Below, in pieces: positions 8,961 to 17,934 of a stretch of DNA of 64,000 nucleotides (the stretch's first letter is position 1; each line of letters opens with the position of its first letter). The DNA comes from Halodurantibacterium flavum. GTDB taxonomy: Bacteria; Pseudomonadota; Alphaproteobacteria; Rhodobacterales; Rhodobacteraceae. Both the position numbers and the translations under genes were made by a program. Where the stretch lies: NCBI RefSeq assembly GCF_042681825.1, contig NZ_JBHUGH010000038.1:116974-180973 (forward strand), written 5' to 3'. Under the pieces are notes generated by a model. It did not search any database and was not told where the DNA came from. It was given only the letters and a program-made list of their open reading frames with translations.

Positions 8961-10714
8961 GCGGCGTCCTCCAGCGGCGAAGGCGCCAGGCGCACGATCC
9001 GGTCCATGCGCGCCGCGAGCACCGGATCATGGGTGGCCACGATCAGCGTGCGGCCACGGGCAAGCGCAATCAACGCATCGGCGATCGCCGCTGCGGTCCT
9101 GGTGTCGAGATGGGCGGTGGGCTCGTCGACGAGGACCAGCCCAGTCTGCGGGGCCACGGCCACGCGCGCGAGCGCCAGGCGGGAAGCCTCGCCGCCCGAA
9201 AGCCCGACCCCGTTCTCGCCGACCGGAACGGCCCCTCTCCTGGCCGCAACCTCTTCGAGACCGACGCTTTGCAGCGCGCTCTGGATGGCTGCCCTGCCGA
9301 CGTCGGACCGACCGAGGGAGACATTGCCGGCGAGCGTGCCGGCGAAGACATGCGGTGTCTGGCCGATCCAGGCAATGCGGCGGCGCAATAGCGAGGCATT
9401 GCGGTCCGTCAGCGTCTCTCCAGCGATGACGATGCGCCCGCTTTCGGGAAGGGAGAGACCGGCAAGCAGCGCAAGCAGTGTCGATTTTCCCGTTCCGCTG
9501 GGCCCGAGCAGTGCGACATGTTCTCCCGCCGCGACCGTGAGCCCGAAACCATCGAAGACCGGCGCGCGCTGTCCGGCATGACGGAAACGGAGGTTCTCGA
9601 CGCGCACCGAAAGCGGCGCCAGCGAGGATGGCTTGTCCGCCGACGCCCCGTCAGCGGCGCCGGGAAGCCGTTCGCCTTTCTGGGCGAGGCGCTGCAGGGC
9701 TTCGAGCGCGGCCTCGCCGGCAGCGCGGTCATGCCAGACGGCGGAGAGGTCGCGCAAGGGCTCGAAGAAGGCGGGCGCCAGCAGCAGGATGAACAGGCCT
9801 TCGCTCAGCGAAAGCTTGCTGCCCCATGCGCCGAAGGGAAGCTGGCCGAGAAGATGGAAACCGACATAGACGGCGACCATGGCGACGCCGAGCGCGGCGA
9901 AGAGCTCGAGCACGGCCGAAGACAGAAAGGCGATGCGCAGCACCGCCATGGTGCGGGTGCGCAGGCTCTCGGCGTCGGTTCTCAGCCGATTGGCCGTCAG
10001 ATCGACGGCATCGAGCGAACGGATCGTCGCCAGGCCGCGCAGCCTGTCGAGCAGAAAGGCATTCATGCCGCCCAATTCGACAAGCTGCGCCTCGGAGGCT
10101 GCTTTGGCGCGCCATCCGATGAGCGCCATGAAGATCGGGATCAGCGGCGCGGCGATGAGGAGGACGAGAGCGGCCACCCATGACCAGACGAAGACGCAGC
10201 CAAGGATCGCAAGGGGAACGATGCTCGCCCGCAGGCGCGCCGGCTGGAAACGCGCAAGATAGGGAACGATCGCCTCGGCCTGCTCGCCGAGCGTGCTTGC
10301 GGCCAGCCCGGATCCCGGGCGCCCGGCATCGAGCGGCGAGCGCGCGGCCAGCGTCGCGAGCGCGTCGCGACGATGATGGGACAGGAGCGCCCGCGCCTGG
10401 CGATAGGCGACCCGGCCGCCGAGCGCGTCGACCACGGCCCTGACGATGCCGAGCGCCAGAACGCCTCCCGCATTGATGAGCACGGCGTCGATGTCGCCAC
10501 CGGCGGCAATGTCGCCGACCGACAGGCTGATGAGCGCGGCCTGCGGTATCCAGAGCAGCGAGGCGGCGACCTGAAGCGCCGGTCCCAAAAGCGTCCGCGC
10601 ATACCGTTTCGGTCTGTCGTCCGAGAGACCCTCATCAGCAAGAGACGTCGATCCGGTGCGGGCACTGGCGGAGGGGCAGGACGCCGCCGGCGGCGTTCCC
10701 GAACCCGATCGCAT
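8957..10714 (-). CDS. cydD: Thiol reductant ABC exporter subunit CydD
   Basis: A half-ABC transporter of 585 residues from the ATG at 10714. The open frame extends further upstream but would overlap the regulator gene. It has a membrane domain (about 45-340), Walker A GPSGTGKST, signature LSGGEASRLALAR and Walker B LVLVDEPTAHLD. It pairs with CydC to move cysteine and glutathione outward. It follows the GbsR-like gene with a 26-base gap and is the first structural gene of the bd operon. Confidence 0.93.
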   Translation of the reverse strand: MRSGSGTPPAASCPSASARTGSTSLADEGLSDDRPKRYARTLLGPALQVAASLLWIPQAALISLSVGDIAAGGDIDAVLINAGGVLALGIVRAVVDALGGRVAYRQARALLSHHRRDALATLAARSPLDAGRPGSGLAASTLGEQAEAIVPYLARFQPARLRASIVPLAILGCVFVWSWVAALVLLIAAPLIPIFMALIGWRAKAASEAQLVELGGMNAFLLDRLRGLATIRSLDAVDLTANRLRTDAESLRTRTMAVLRIAFLSSAVLELFAALGVAMVAVYVGFHLLGQLPFGAWGSKLSLSEGLFILLLAPAFFEPLRDLSAVWHDRAAGEAALEALQRLAQKGERLPGAADGASADKPSSLAPLSVRVENLRFRHAGQRAPVFDGFGLTVAAGEHVALLGPSGTGKSTLLALLAGLSLPESGRIVIAGETLTDRNASLLRRRIAWIGQTPHVFAGTLAGNVSLGRSDVGRAAIQSALQSVGLEEVAARRGAVPVGENGVGLSGGEASRLALARVAVAPQTGLVLVDEPTAHLDTRTAAAIADALIALARGRTLIVATHDPVLAARMDRIVRLAPSPLEDAA

Positions 10715-10740
10715 GTTGATGGTGCCCGCCCCGATCACGA

Positions 10741-11313
10741 TCACGTCTCCCCGGAGCGCGGCTTCTTGCGGCCGATGGAGACGATCTTGTCCTTGGTCTC
10801 CAGAAGCTTCGTCACTTTGGAACCGAGGCTCAGAAGCGTTGCGAGGCGGTCGGTTTCTAGCCGCTTGACATCGTCGTACCAATTGGTCAGACGCTCGATC
10901 AGGCCGTGCATCTCGGCCATGCGCTGCTGCGCGAAGCGCTCATTCTCGTTGCCCGGCTGCTGCATGAGGATTTCGCGCAGGACCGAGAGCGTCGGGTCGA
11001 TCTCGCGCTTTTTCCGCTCCTCGGCGAGGGTGCGAAGAATCTGCCAGACGTCGTCCGGCGTGGTGAAGAAGTCGCGTCGATCGTCGGGCAGGTGCTTGAG
11101 CACGACGAGGTCCCACCCCTGCAACTCGCGCAGGCTCATCGACACGTTGGAGCGCGAAATGCCGAGCGCCTCGACGATCTGGTCGGCACAGAGCGGTTCG
11201 GGCGAGACATAGAGAAGCGCATAGATCTGGCCGACGGTGCGGTTGATGCCCCAGCGGCTGCCCATTTCGCCGAAATGCAGCACGAAGGCCTGGACGAGTG
11301 GCGGAAGGTTCAT
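10741..11313 (-). CDS. GbsR/MarR-type transcriptional regulator
   Basis: A 190-residue protein from the ATG at 11313, preceded by AGGA at 9 bases. Residues 1-95 form a winged helix (LVQAFVLHFGEMGSRWGINRTVGQIYALLY, then ALGISRSNVSMSLRELQGW), the pattern of GbsR-like MarR relatives. A basic, helical C-terminal half may dimerise. It is the first gene of the cydDCABX operon, so it probably controls cytochrome bd and itself. A near-perfect palindrome lies 15 bases upstream. The inducer cannot be read from sequence. Confidence 0.85.
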   Translation of the reverse strand: MNLPPLVQAFVLHFGEMGSRWGINRTVGQIYALLYVSPEPLCADQIVEALGISRSNVSMSLRELQGWDLVVLKHLPDDRRDFFTTPDDVWQILRTLAEERKKREIDPTLSVLREILMQQPGNENERFAQQRMAEMHGLIERLTNWYDDVKRLETDRLATLLSLGSKVTKLLETKDKIVSIGRKKPRSGET

Positions 11314-11328
11314 ACTCGCGTATCCTGA

Positions 11329-11350
11329 AGTTTCAAAAATTTCTGAAACT
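11329..11350. promoter_or_regulatory. 22-bp palindrome upstream of the cyd operon regulator
   Basis: Arms AGTTTCA (11329-11335) and TGAAACT (11344-11350) enclose an AT-rich centre; 10 of 11 base pairs match. It lies 15 bases before the GbsR-like start codon, an ideal autoregulatory operator position. Confidence 0.6.
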
Positions 11351-11451
11351 CCTATACGCGCGATGACGTACCTACGCAAGTGCGAAGATACACTTGTTCG
11401 TCGTGAACCGCGGACAGTGCGCCTGATCGACGCCCTCAATGACGGTGATGC

Positions 11452-11490
11452 GAATTATTCGTTTCTACGCATTTGCGCAGTATCGTATAT
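11452..11490 (+). promoter_or_regulatory. Putative promoter/operator shared with 3172-3210
   Basis: TTCGTT (11458-11463) and TATCGT (11481-11486) with a 17-base spacer lie 28-40 bases before the DUF2798 start codons. The spacer carries the TACG...TGCGCA...CGTA dyad (11466-11487). The 39 bases match 3172-3210 in reverse orientation at 33 positions. A weaker partial copy, TACGCAAGTGCG, starts at 11373, closer to the cyd regulator. Confidence 0.6.
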
Positions 11491-11514
11491 TTTGAGGCAA
11501 AGTCCGTCTGCATC

Positions 11515-11766
11515 ATGGTTGTTGGAATGGCGTTCCTGCCGAGGAAATACGAAAATCTGGCCTTCGCGCTGCTGCTCTCCGGGATACAGACCTTCATCAT
11601 CTCGGGGATATCCACGGCGCTCGCGGTCGGCTGGTCGGCCGAGCTCGTCTCCTTCTGGGTGCGGGCCTATTTCTCGTCCTGGGTGATCGCCTTCCCGAGC
11701 GTGCTGGTGGTCGCGCCGCTCGTGCGCAGGATTCTGAAGAAGATCATGCTGGAGCCCGTACGATAG
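11515..11766 (+). CDS. DUF2798 small membrane protein
   Basis: A protein of 83 residues (79 if the ATG at 11527 is used) with two hydrophobic helices. FLPRKYENLAFALLLSGIQTFIISGI is the conserved start of DUF2798. Its function is unknown. Two candidate ATGs exist and neither has a strong ribosome site. It is divergent from the cyd operon and preceded by the shared promoter element, which suggests co-regulation with the persulfide dioxygenase at 2234-3136. Confidence 0.75.
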   Translation: MVVGMAFLPRKYENLAFALLLSGIQTFIISGISTALAVGWSAELVSFWVRAYFSSWVIAFPSVLVVAPLVRRILKKIMLEPVR

Positions 11767-11839
11767 CGATTGACCGGGATCAAAGTGGTTTGCCAAGCAA
11801 CAGCGAATATTCAAAAGGCATCGTGGAAAGGAAATTGTC

Positions 11840-12619
11840 ATGGGACGTGTTGAAGGAAAGGTCGCCATCGTCACGGGTGCGGCTCAGGGTATCGGCAGGG
11901 CGACGGTCGAGTTGCTGGCGCGCGAGGGGGCGAAGGTGTCGATCACCGACATCAAGGATGCGGAAGGAGAGCAGGTGGCCAAGGGCATCCGCGATGCCGG
12001 CGGCGACGCCTTGTTTGTTCACCATGACGTGACGGATGAAAGCGCGTGGGAAGCGGCGGTGGAGGCGACGATCAATCGCTTTGGTCGCGTCGACATCGTC
12101 GTCAACAATGCCGGCATCGCCAAATCCTGCCCGCCCGACGAGCAGACCTATGAAGACTGGCGCAAGCTGATGAGCATCAACCTCGACGGTGTCTATCTGG
12201 GGACGAAGCACGCGATACTCGCGATGAAGCGGAATGATCCCCGCCCAGGCGGCTCGATCATCAATCTCTCCTCGATCCTCGGGCTCGTCGGCGATCCGCT
12301 GCTCGGCGTCTATAATGCCTCGAAGGGCGGTGTCCGGCTCTACACCAAGTCTGTGGCTCTCTACTGCGCCAAGGAGAAGCTCAATATCCGCGTGAACTCG
12401 GTCCACCCGGGCTACATTTGGACGCCGCTGGTGGACACTTTGGTAAGTGAGGATGGGGAGGCGGACGAGGGACGCAAGGCGCTCGACGCGCTGCACCCGA
12501 TCGGCCACGTAGGCGAGCCGAACGACATCGCCTATGGAATCCTCTACCTCGCATCCGACGAGTCGAAGTTCGTGACGGGCTCGGAACTTGTGATTGACGG
12601 CGGCTATACGGCCCAGTGA
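11840..12619 (+). CDS. Short-chain dehydrogenase/reductase
   Basis: A cytoplasmic NAD(P)-dependent oxidoreductase of 259 residues. The cofactor motif TGAAQGIG lies at 12-19, NNAG at 89-92, the catalytic Ser144/145 pair in NLSS, and Tyr158-x3-Lys162 in YNASK. The C-terminal FVTGSELVIDGGYTA is typical of classical SDRs of the cyclopentanol/glucose-dehydrogenase-like group. AGGAAA precedes the start. The physiological substrate cannot be assigned; it stands alone between DUF2798 and the CoA-transferase. Confidence 0.9.
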   Translation: MGRVEGKVAIVTGAAQGIGRATVELLAREGAKVSITDIKDAEGEQVAKGIRDAGGDALFVHHDVTDESAWEAAVEATINRFGRVDIVVNNAGIAKSCPPDEQTYEDWRKLMSINLDGVYLGTKHAILAMKRNDPRPGGSIINLSSILGLVGDPLLGVYNASKGGVRLYTKSVALYCAKEKLNIRVNSVHPGYIWTPLVDTLVSEDGEADEGRKALDALHPIGHVGEPNDIAYGILYLASDESKFVTGSELVIDGGYTAQ

Positions 12620-12804
12620 GAAAGACAGGCCCGGATGCGCGCTGCCACTGGGATGGAGGATACGCGCAGGAATGATGACGCCAGGCAATCGAAGCATTGC
12701 CGGTAGCGCGAAGCGGGTCAGCCAGTGCGGCTGGCCCGCGAGAACGACAAGCAGCTGTTGCCTGGGGCGGCCAGGACCGACGGCGACAAGCGGGGGAAAC
12801 ACGC

Positions 12805-14331
12805 ATGCATCAGGATCGGGTACGCCGTTCCGACCTTCGGGATCTGGTGGTCAGCGCGGAGGAAGCCGCGCGCCTGATCAAGGACGGCATGACGGTCGGC
12901 ATGAGCGGCTTCACCCGCGCCGGCGAGGCCAAGGCGGTGCCGATGGCGCTCGCCGAGCGCGCGCGAACCGAGCCGCTGAAGATCACCCTGATCACCGGTG
13001 CGTCACTCGGCAACGACCTCGACAAGACGCTGGCGGAGGCTCATGTTCTCGCCCGCCGCCTGCCGTTCCAGTCGGACCCTGCATTGCGCAAGGCGATCAA
13101 CAACGGCGAGGTGATGTTTATCGACCAGCACCTGTCGGAGACCGTCGAGCTGCTGCGCAGCCGCCAGATGGGCCCGGTCGACATCGCGGTGATCGAAGCT
13201 GTGGCCATTACCGAAGAGGGCGGCATCGTGCCGACGACGTCGGTCGGCAACTCGGCGAGCTTCGCCATTCTCGCCGAGAAGGTCATCGTCGAGATCAACC
13301 TCTCCCAGCCCGCCGCGCTCGAAGGTCTCCACGACATCTACATCCCCACGCACAGGCCTGCCCGCGAGCCGATTCCGATCGTCGCGCCGCAAAGCCGGAT
13401 CGGACTGCCCTTCATTCCCGTCGACCCGGGAAAGATCGCGGCCATCGTCATCACGACGAAGCTCGACAGTTCCTCGAGCGTGCTGCCGCCCGACGCTGAG
13501 ACGCGCGCGATCGCCGGGCACCTGACGGAGTTCTTCCTGCACGAGGTGAAGAAGGGCCGGCTCACAGAGCGCCTGCAACCGTTGCAGGCCGGCATCGGCA
13601 CCATTGCGAATGCGGTGCTGCACGGGCTGATCGACACGCCCTTCCACAATCTCACCATGTATTCCGAGGTGCTGCAGGATTCGACCTTCGATCTGTTCGA
13701 TGCCGGCAAGCTCGATTTCGCCTCCGGCTCGTCCATCACGCTCTCGGCGGCGAAATACCAGGTCGTGCTGCCGGAATTGCCCCGGTACAAGCAGCGGCTG
13801 ATCCTGCGGCCGCAGGAAATCAGCAATCATCCGGAAGTCGTGCGCCGGCTCGGCATTATCGGCATCAACACCGCGCTGGAGTTCGACATCTACGGCAACA
13901 TCAATTCGACCCATGTCGGCGGCACGCATATGATGAACGGCATTGGCGGCTCCGGCGATTTCGCGCGCAACGCCTACCTGTCGGTGTTCGTCACCAAGTC
14001 GACGGCCAAGGATGGTTTCGTGTCGAGCGTGGTGCCGATGGTGAGTCATGTCGATCACACCGAACATGATGTCGACCTGGTGGTAACCGAGATCGGTCTT
14101 GCAGATCTGCGGGGGCTGGCGCCACGCGAACGCGCCCGTTTGATCATTGCGAACTGCGCACATCCGGCCTATCGCGACGCACTCTCCGACTATTATCGAC
14201 GCGCGCTTGCCCGCGGCGGCCACACTCCGCATGTCATCGAGGAAGCGCTCTCCTGGCACGCGAAACTGCGCGAGTGCGGCAGCATGCAATCCGAACCGGC
14301 CTCCGTCAGCGCGCAAAGCCTGGCCGGGTGA
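12805..14331 (+). CDS. Succinyl-CoA:acetate CoA-transferase family protein
   Basis: A 508-residue enzyme from the ATG at 12805, with GGGGGA 7 bases upstream. It carries MTVGMSGFTRAGEAKAVP near the N-terminus, MYSEVLQDSTFDLFD with the expected catalytic glutamate, and GGTHMMNGIGGSGDFARNAYLSVFV, all characteristic of the acetyl-CoA hydrolase/transferase (AarC/YgfH-like) family. It moves CoA between acetate and succinate, or a close analogue. The enzyme looks intact, unlike the two-subunit CoA-transferase remnants at 21.8-23 kb. Confidence 0.92.
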   Translation: MHQDRVRRSDLRDLVVSAEEAARLIKDGMTVGMSGFTRAGEAKAVPMALAERARTEPLKITLITGASLGNDLDKTLAEAHVLARRLPFQSDPALRKAINNGEVMFIDQHLSETVELLRSRQMGPVDIAVIEAVAITEEGGIVPTTSVGNSASFAILAEKVIVEINLSQPAALEGLHDIYIPTHRPAREPIPIVAPQSRIGLPFIPVDPGKIAAIVITTKLDSSSSVLPPDAETRAIAGHLTEFFLHEVKKGRLTERLQPLQAGIGTIANAVLHGLIDTPFHNLTMYSEVLQDSTFDLFDAGKLDFASGSSITLSAAKYQVVLPELPRYKQRLILRPQEISNHPEVVRRLGIIGINTALEFDIYGNINSTHVGGTHMMNGIGGSGDFARNAYLSVFVTKSTAKDGFVSSVVPMVSHVDHTEHDVDLVVTEIGLADLRGLAPRERARLIIANCAHPAYRDALSDYYRRALARGGHTPHVIEEALSWHAKLRECGSMQSEPASVSAQSLAG

Positions 14332-14495
14332 ACGGACCGGATCATCGGCCGGCGTGGCTCTGGCGATCGTCGGATATCGAGACCGCCGCCTGCGTGCCAG
14401 GGTGAGTTCGAAGGTTGCGGGCCGCAGATCGCGTCTGACGAGGGGCAGGCTGCGCGCGCTTGCCGCCGAACACGCGAAGGAGAAACTGCATTTCG

Positions 14496-15405
14496 ATGGA
14501 TATGGCGCAGCGATCGCATGCCCTGCCGGCGGAGGAGGTGGTCTCCGCGCTCGGCTCGTACCCTTCCGGCCTGTCGGCGCAGGAGGCTGCGCAGCGCCTT
14601 CGGAAGCATGGGCCGAATGCCCTCCCGCCGCCGACCGGGCGCCATCCCGTCTTTCGTTTCCTGGCCCAGTTCAACAGCGCGCTGATCTATTTCTTGCTCG
14701 CGGGCGCGGGCGCGGCCTGGGCCCTCGGACACTTCGTCGATGCCGGCGTCATCGTCGCCGTGGTGCTGATCAACGCCATCGTGGGCTTCGTTCAGGAGGG
14801 CAAGGCCGAGGACGCGCTTGCCGCGATCCGCAAGATGATCTCGCCGCGGGCGCATGTCCTGCGGGCCGGGCGGCGCCAGAGTGTGCCCGCCGCCGAGCTC
14901 GTGCCGGGCGACGTCGTGCTGCTGGAGGCCGGCGACCGCGTGCCGGCGGACCTGCGGCTTCTGCGCGCACGGGGTCTGCTCCTTGAAGAGGCGGCCCTGA
15001 CCGGCGAATCCGTCGCCAGCGCCAAGGCCGAAGGGCCCGCGCCGGCCGACGCGGAGCTGGGCGACCGCACCTCCATGGCTTATTCGGAGCGATGGTGGCG
15101 GCCGGACAGGGCACCGGGGTGGTGATCGCCACCGGCGCCGCCACACAGATCGGCAAGATCAGCACCCTGGTCGGCAGCGTCGAGGAGCTGGCCACGCCGC
15201 TGCTGCGGCAGATCAACCGTTTCGGCCGCCGCTTCACCTTCATCGCCATCGCGGCGGCGCTGCTTTTGTTCCGGTTCGCGGTCGAGGTGCGCGGCTTCGT
15301 CTGGCAAGAGGCGCTGATTGCGGTCGTCGCCCTCGCCGTCGGCGTGGTGCCGGAGGGGTTGCCCGCCGTCATCACGATCACGCTCGCCATCGGCGTGCGG
15401 CGGAT
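14496..15405 (+). pseudogene. Truncated, frameshifted cation-transporting P-type ATPase
   Basis: The N-terminal third of a P2-type (Ca/Mg-like) ATPase is readable. It has the cation ATPase N-domain (LSAQEAAQRLRKHGPNAL), the actuator loop with LTGESV, and the PEGLPAVITITLAIGVRRM helix of site 4. A one-base loss near 15078 changes AYSG into AYSE and shifts the frame; the second piece resumes at MVAAGQGTGVV. The gene ends at about 15405, before the phosphorylation motif DKTGTLT, so no active pump can be made. Unrelated sequence follows immediately. Confidence 0.85.
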
Positions 15406-15473
15406 GCCCGTTGTGCTGGAAGACCGACAAGAGCAAATGCCCCGCCGGCCAAAAGGAAATCTCGTCTTTTCAT
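15378..15473 (-). pseudogene. Tat signal peptide fragment of a lost secreted protein
   Basis: MKRRDFLLAGGAFALVG followed by LPAQRASA has the twin-arginine RRxFL motif, a hydrophobic core and an AxA cleavage site. That is the start of an exported, probably cofactor-containing protein. Only six residues follow the signal before the frame runs into the inverted ATPase sequence and stops. The mature enzyme is missing, consistent with a deletion that joined this gene start to the ATPase fragment at about 15406. Confidence 0.55.
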
Positions 15474-15737
15474 TGTCGTAGTCCTCCCCCGTTGGATAAG
15501 TGGTCTATTGGCCGCTATGGGTCGGCGGCGCACTGGCGACGCGCCATGCGGCTGCCATCCCGCCTGAGAGGCGGGCAATCTCGGGTCCGTGCGCAGACCA
15601 TCACGCGGCACGGGCCGCGCCAGGGTGCTATAACGTCAACCAGCACCGGCACGTGACTGCGCTGGGCATGTCCGTCGAATGCATCGCCGTTGCAGCGCGC
15701 GGCCGGGTTCGGGATAAAGCCGCGGAGCGAGTGAGGG

Positions 15738-17468
15738 TCACGGATTTGCGCTACGGATCGCACTTATGGCCTCGAACTGGCTGAGGAAGACCCTGCCGGT
15801 CAGGTGGTCAAGGAAGTCGGCCCGCTTCAGCCGGTCCATTACCGGGCCTTTCACTTCGGTCAGATGGAAGGTGACATCGGCGTCCCTGAGTCGGTGGTTG
15901 ATCTCCTCCAGGCTTTCCAGCGCGCTGGCGTCGATGGCGTTGACGGCGGAACACATCAGCACGACGTGGCGGACGTCCGGCCTTTGCGCAACGAGTTCGG
16001 CAATACGATCCTCGAGATAGCGGCTGTTGGCGAAATAAAGGCTTTCGTCGACGCGGATCGACAGTATCTGCGGATCGGTCAGAACCTGGTGTCGCTCGAC
16101 GTTGCGAAAGTGCTCGGTGCCCGGCACCTGGCCGATGATCGCCATATGCGGTTTGCTGGTGCGGTAGAGGTGGAGAAACAGCGAGAGTGCCACGCCGGCG
16201 ACGACACCCGGCTCCACCCCCCAGAGCAGCGTGACGATGATCGTCGCGGCCATGGCGGAGAAGTCGGCCTTCGAATAGTGGAAGACATGGCGGATCGCCT
16301 TGAAGTCGACGAGCGACAGCACCGCGACGATGATGGTTGCGGCCAGCGTCGCCTGCGGCAGGCTGGTGAGCAGCGGGGTGAGGAAGAGTGTGGCGAAGGC
16401 GATGCCGACAGCCGTGAAGACGCCGGCCGCAGGGGTCTCGGCGCCGGCATCGAAATTGACGACGGAGCGGGCGAAGCCGCCGGTCACCGGATAGCCGGAT
16501 GAGAGGCCGGCGGCGATGTTGGCCGCGCCGAGCCCGATCAGTTCCTGGTCCGGGACGATCCTCTGCCGGCGCTTCGAGGCGAGCGTCTGGGCAACGGAGA
16601 CGGATTCGACGAAGCCGATGATGCTGATCAGAAAGGCCGGCGCGGCAAGCGTCATGATCAGCTCGAAAGAAACCTGGGGGAAGCCGAGTGCCGGCAGGCC
16701 CTGCGGGATCGAACCGACAAGCGGCACGCCCTTCGCGGCGAGGTCGAGGGCGACGGCGAGAAGGATGGTGACGGCTACGGCAAGGATCGGCGCCGTCTTG
16801 GTCGCAAGGTCGGCTGCGCGCTTCGCGACGCCGATGCCGATCAGCAGAGGTTTGAGGCGGGTGCGCGCGAAGTAGAGAAAGGCCAGTGCGCCGACGCCGA
16901 CGGCGACGGTGTAGGGATTGATCTCAGCGGCCAGCCCGGCAAGCGCGATGATCATCTCGAGGAGCGTGTCGCCGCCGGCCGCAACACCAAGGATGTGTTT
17001 CAGCTGACTGGCAGCGATCAGGATGCCGGAGGCGGTGATGAAGCCGGAAATCACCGGATGGCTGAGGAAGTTGGCGAGGAAGCCGAGCCGCAACAGCCCC
17101 ATCAGCACGAGCATGACGCCCGACAACAGCGCCAGCACGATCGCCGCCGTAAGGTAGTCGGCCGTCCCCTGTACGGCGATCTGGCCAACGGCAGAGGCCG
17201 TCATCAGGGAAACGACTGCTACCGGGCCGACTGCGAGCGTGCGGCTGGTGCCGAACAGCGCATAGGCCACGAGCGGCAGGATCGAGGCATAGAGGCCGAC
17301 TTCGGGCGGCATGCCGGCGAGCATTGCATAAGCCAACGACTGCGGGATCAACATGATCGTCACGATGATCGCGGCAACAACATCACTGGTGAGTGTCGCG
17401 CGGTCGTAGGCCCGTGCCCAGTCGAGGATCGGGAGGTAGCGCTGGAGCCTGATGGCTGGAAGACGCAT
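15738..17468 (-). CDS. SulP-family anion permease with STAS domain
   Basis: An inner-membrane transporter of 576 residues. The membrane part (1-430) contains LIPQSLAYAMLAGMPPEVGLYAS and GFVESVSVAQTLASKRRQ, both SulP signatures. A cytoplasmic STAS domain (about 455-565) follows, with VLMCSAVNAIDASALESLEEI. Sulfate is the classic substrate, though bicarbonate and other anions are known in the family. It is the last gene after YeeE/YedE and BigR on the same strand, so sulfate or sulfite movement after persulfide oxidation is a reasonable inference. Confidence 0.92.
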   Translation of the reverse strand: MRLPAIRLQRYLPILDWARAYDRATLTSDVVAAIIVTIMLIPQSLAYAMLAGMPPEVGLYASILPLVAYALFGTSRTLAVGPVAVVSLMTASAVGQIAVQGTADYLTAAIVLALLSGVMLVLMGLLRLGFLANFLSHPVISGFITASGILIAASQLKHILGVAAGGDTLLEMIIALAGLAAEINPYTVAVGVGALAFLYFARTRLKPLLIGIGVAKRAADLATKTAPILAVAVTILLAVALDLAAKGVPLVGSIPQGLPALGFPQVSFELIMTLAAPAFLISIIGFVESVSVAQTLASKRRQRIVPDQELIGLGAANIAAGLSSGYPVTGGFARSVVNFDAGAETPAAGVFTAVGIAFATLFLTPLLTSLPQATLAATIIVAVLSLVDFKAIRHVFHYSKADFSAMAATIIVTLLWGVEPGVVAGVALSLFLHLYRTSKPHMAIIGQVPGTEHFRNVERHQVLTDPQILSIRVDESLYFANSRYLEDRIAELVAQRPDVRHVVLMCSAVNAIDASALESLEEINHRLRDADVTFHLTEVKGPVMDRLKRADFLDHLTGRVFLSQFEAISAIRSANP

Positions 17469-17490
17469 TGTTCCTGTTGCTTTCCCCTGC

Positions 17491-17934
17491 TCAGGCGATG
17501 CGCGATTGCATCCGCGTGGTAACCGAACGACGGATGAAGCGTGCCAGCACGATGCCCGCGAGCATCGAGCCGACGAAAATCACGGCGCTCATCTCTCCAA
17601 GACCGAGAGCCGGAACGGCACCGCCCGGACAGAAGCCGGTGATGCCCCAGCCGATGCCGAACACGGCCGAGCCGGCAACAAGCGGAAGATCGAGCTTGCG
17701 TGCCGTCGGCAGATGGAACGTCTTGTCGAAGAGCGGCGCCGGGCGCTTGAGGATGAAACTGTAGCCGATGGCGGTGACCACGAGCGCGCCGCCCATCACG
17801 AAGGCCAGCGACGGGTCCCAGGTTCCGGCGAAGTCGAAGAAGTTGAGCACCTTGGCGGGATTGATCATGCCGGAAATGGCGATGCCGGCGCCGAAAATGA
17901 GCCCGGCAATCAGGGCGGAAAGGATTCGGGCCAT
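17491..17934 (-). CDS. DUF6691 / YeeE-YedE C-terminal half transporter
   Basis: A 147-residue membrane protein, MARILSALIAGLIFGAGIAISGMINPAKVL, with GWGITGFCPGGAVPAL. That motif carries the conserved cysteine of the YeeE/YedE thiosulfate-uptake family. Its ATG overlaps the stop of the preceding half-protein by 4 bases, so the two halves are coupled and probably form one transporter. Its position in a BigR operon favours a sulfur-compound substrate. Confidence 0.87.
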   Translation of the reverse strand: MARILSALIAGLIFGAGIAISGMINPAKVLNFFDFAGTWDPSLAFVMGGALVVTAIGYSFILKRPAPLFDKTFHLPTARKLDLPLVAGSAVFGIGWGITGFCPGGAVPALGLGEMSAVIFVGSMLAGIVLARFIRRSVTTRMQSRIA

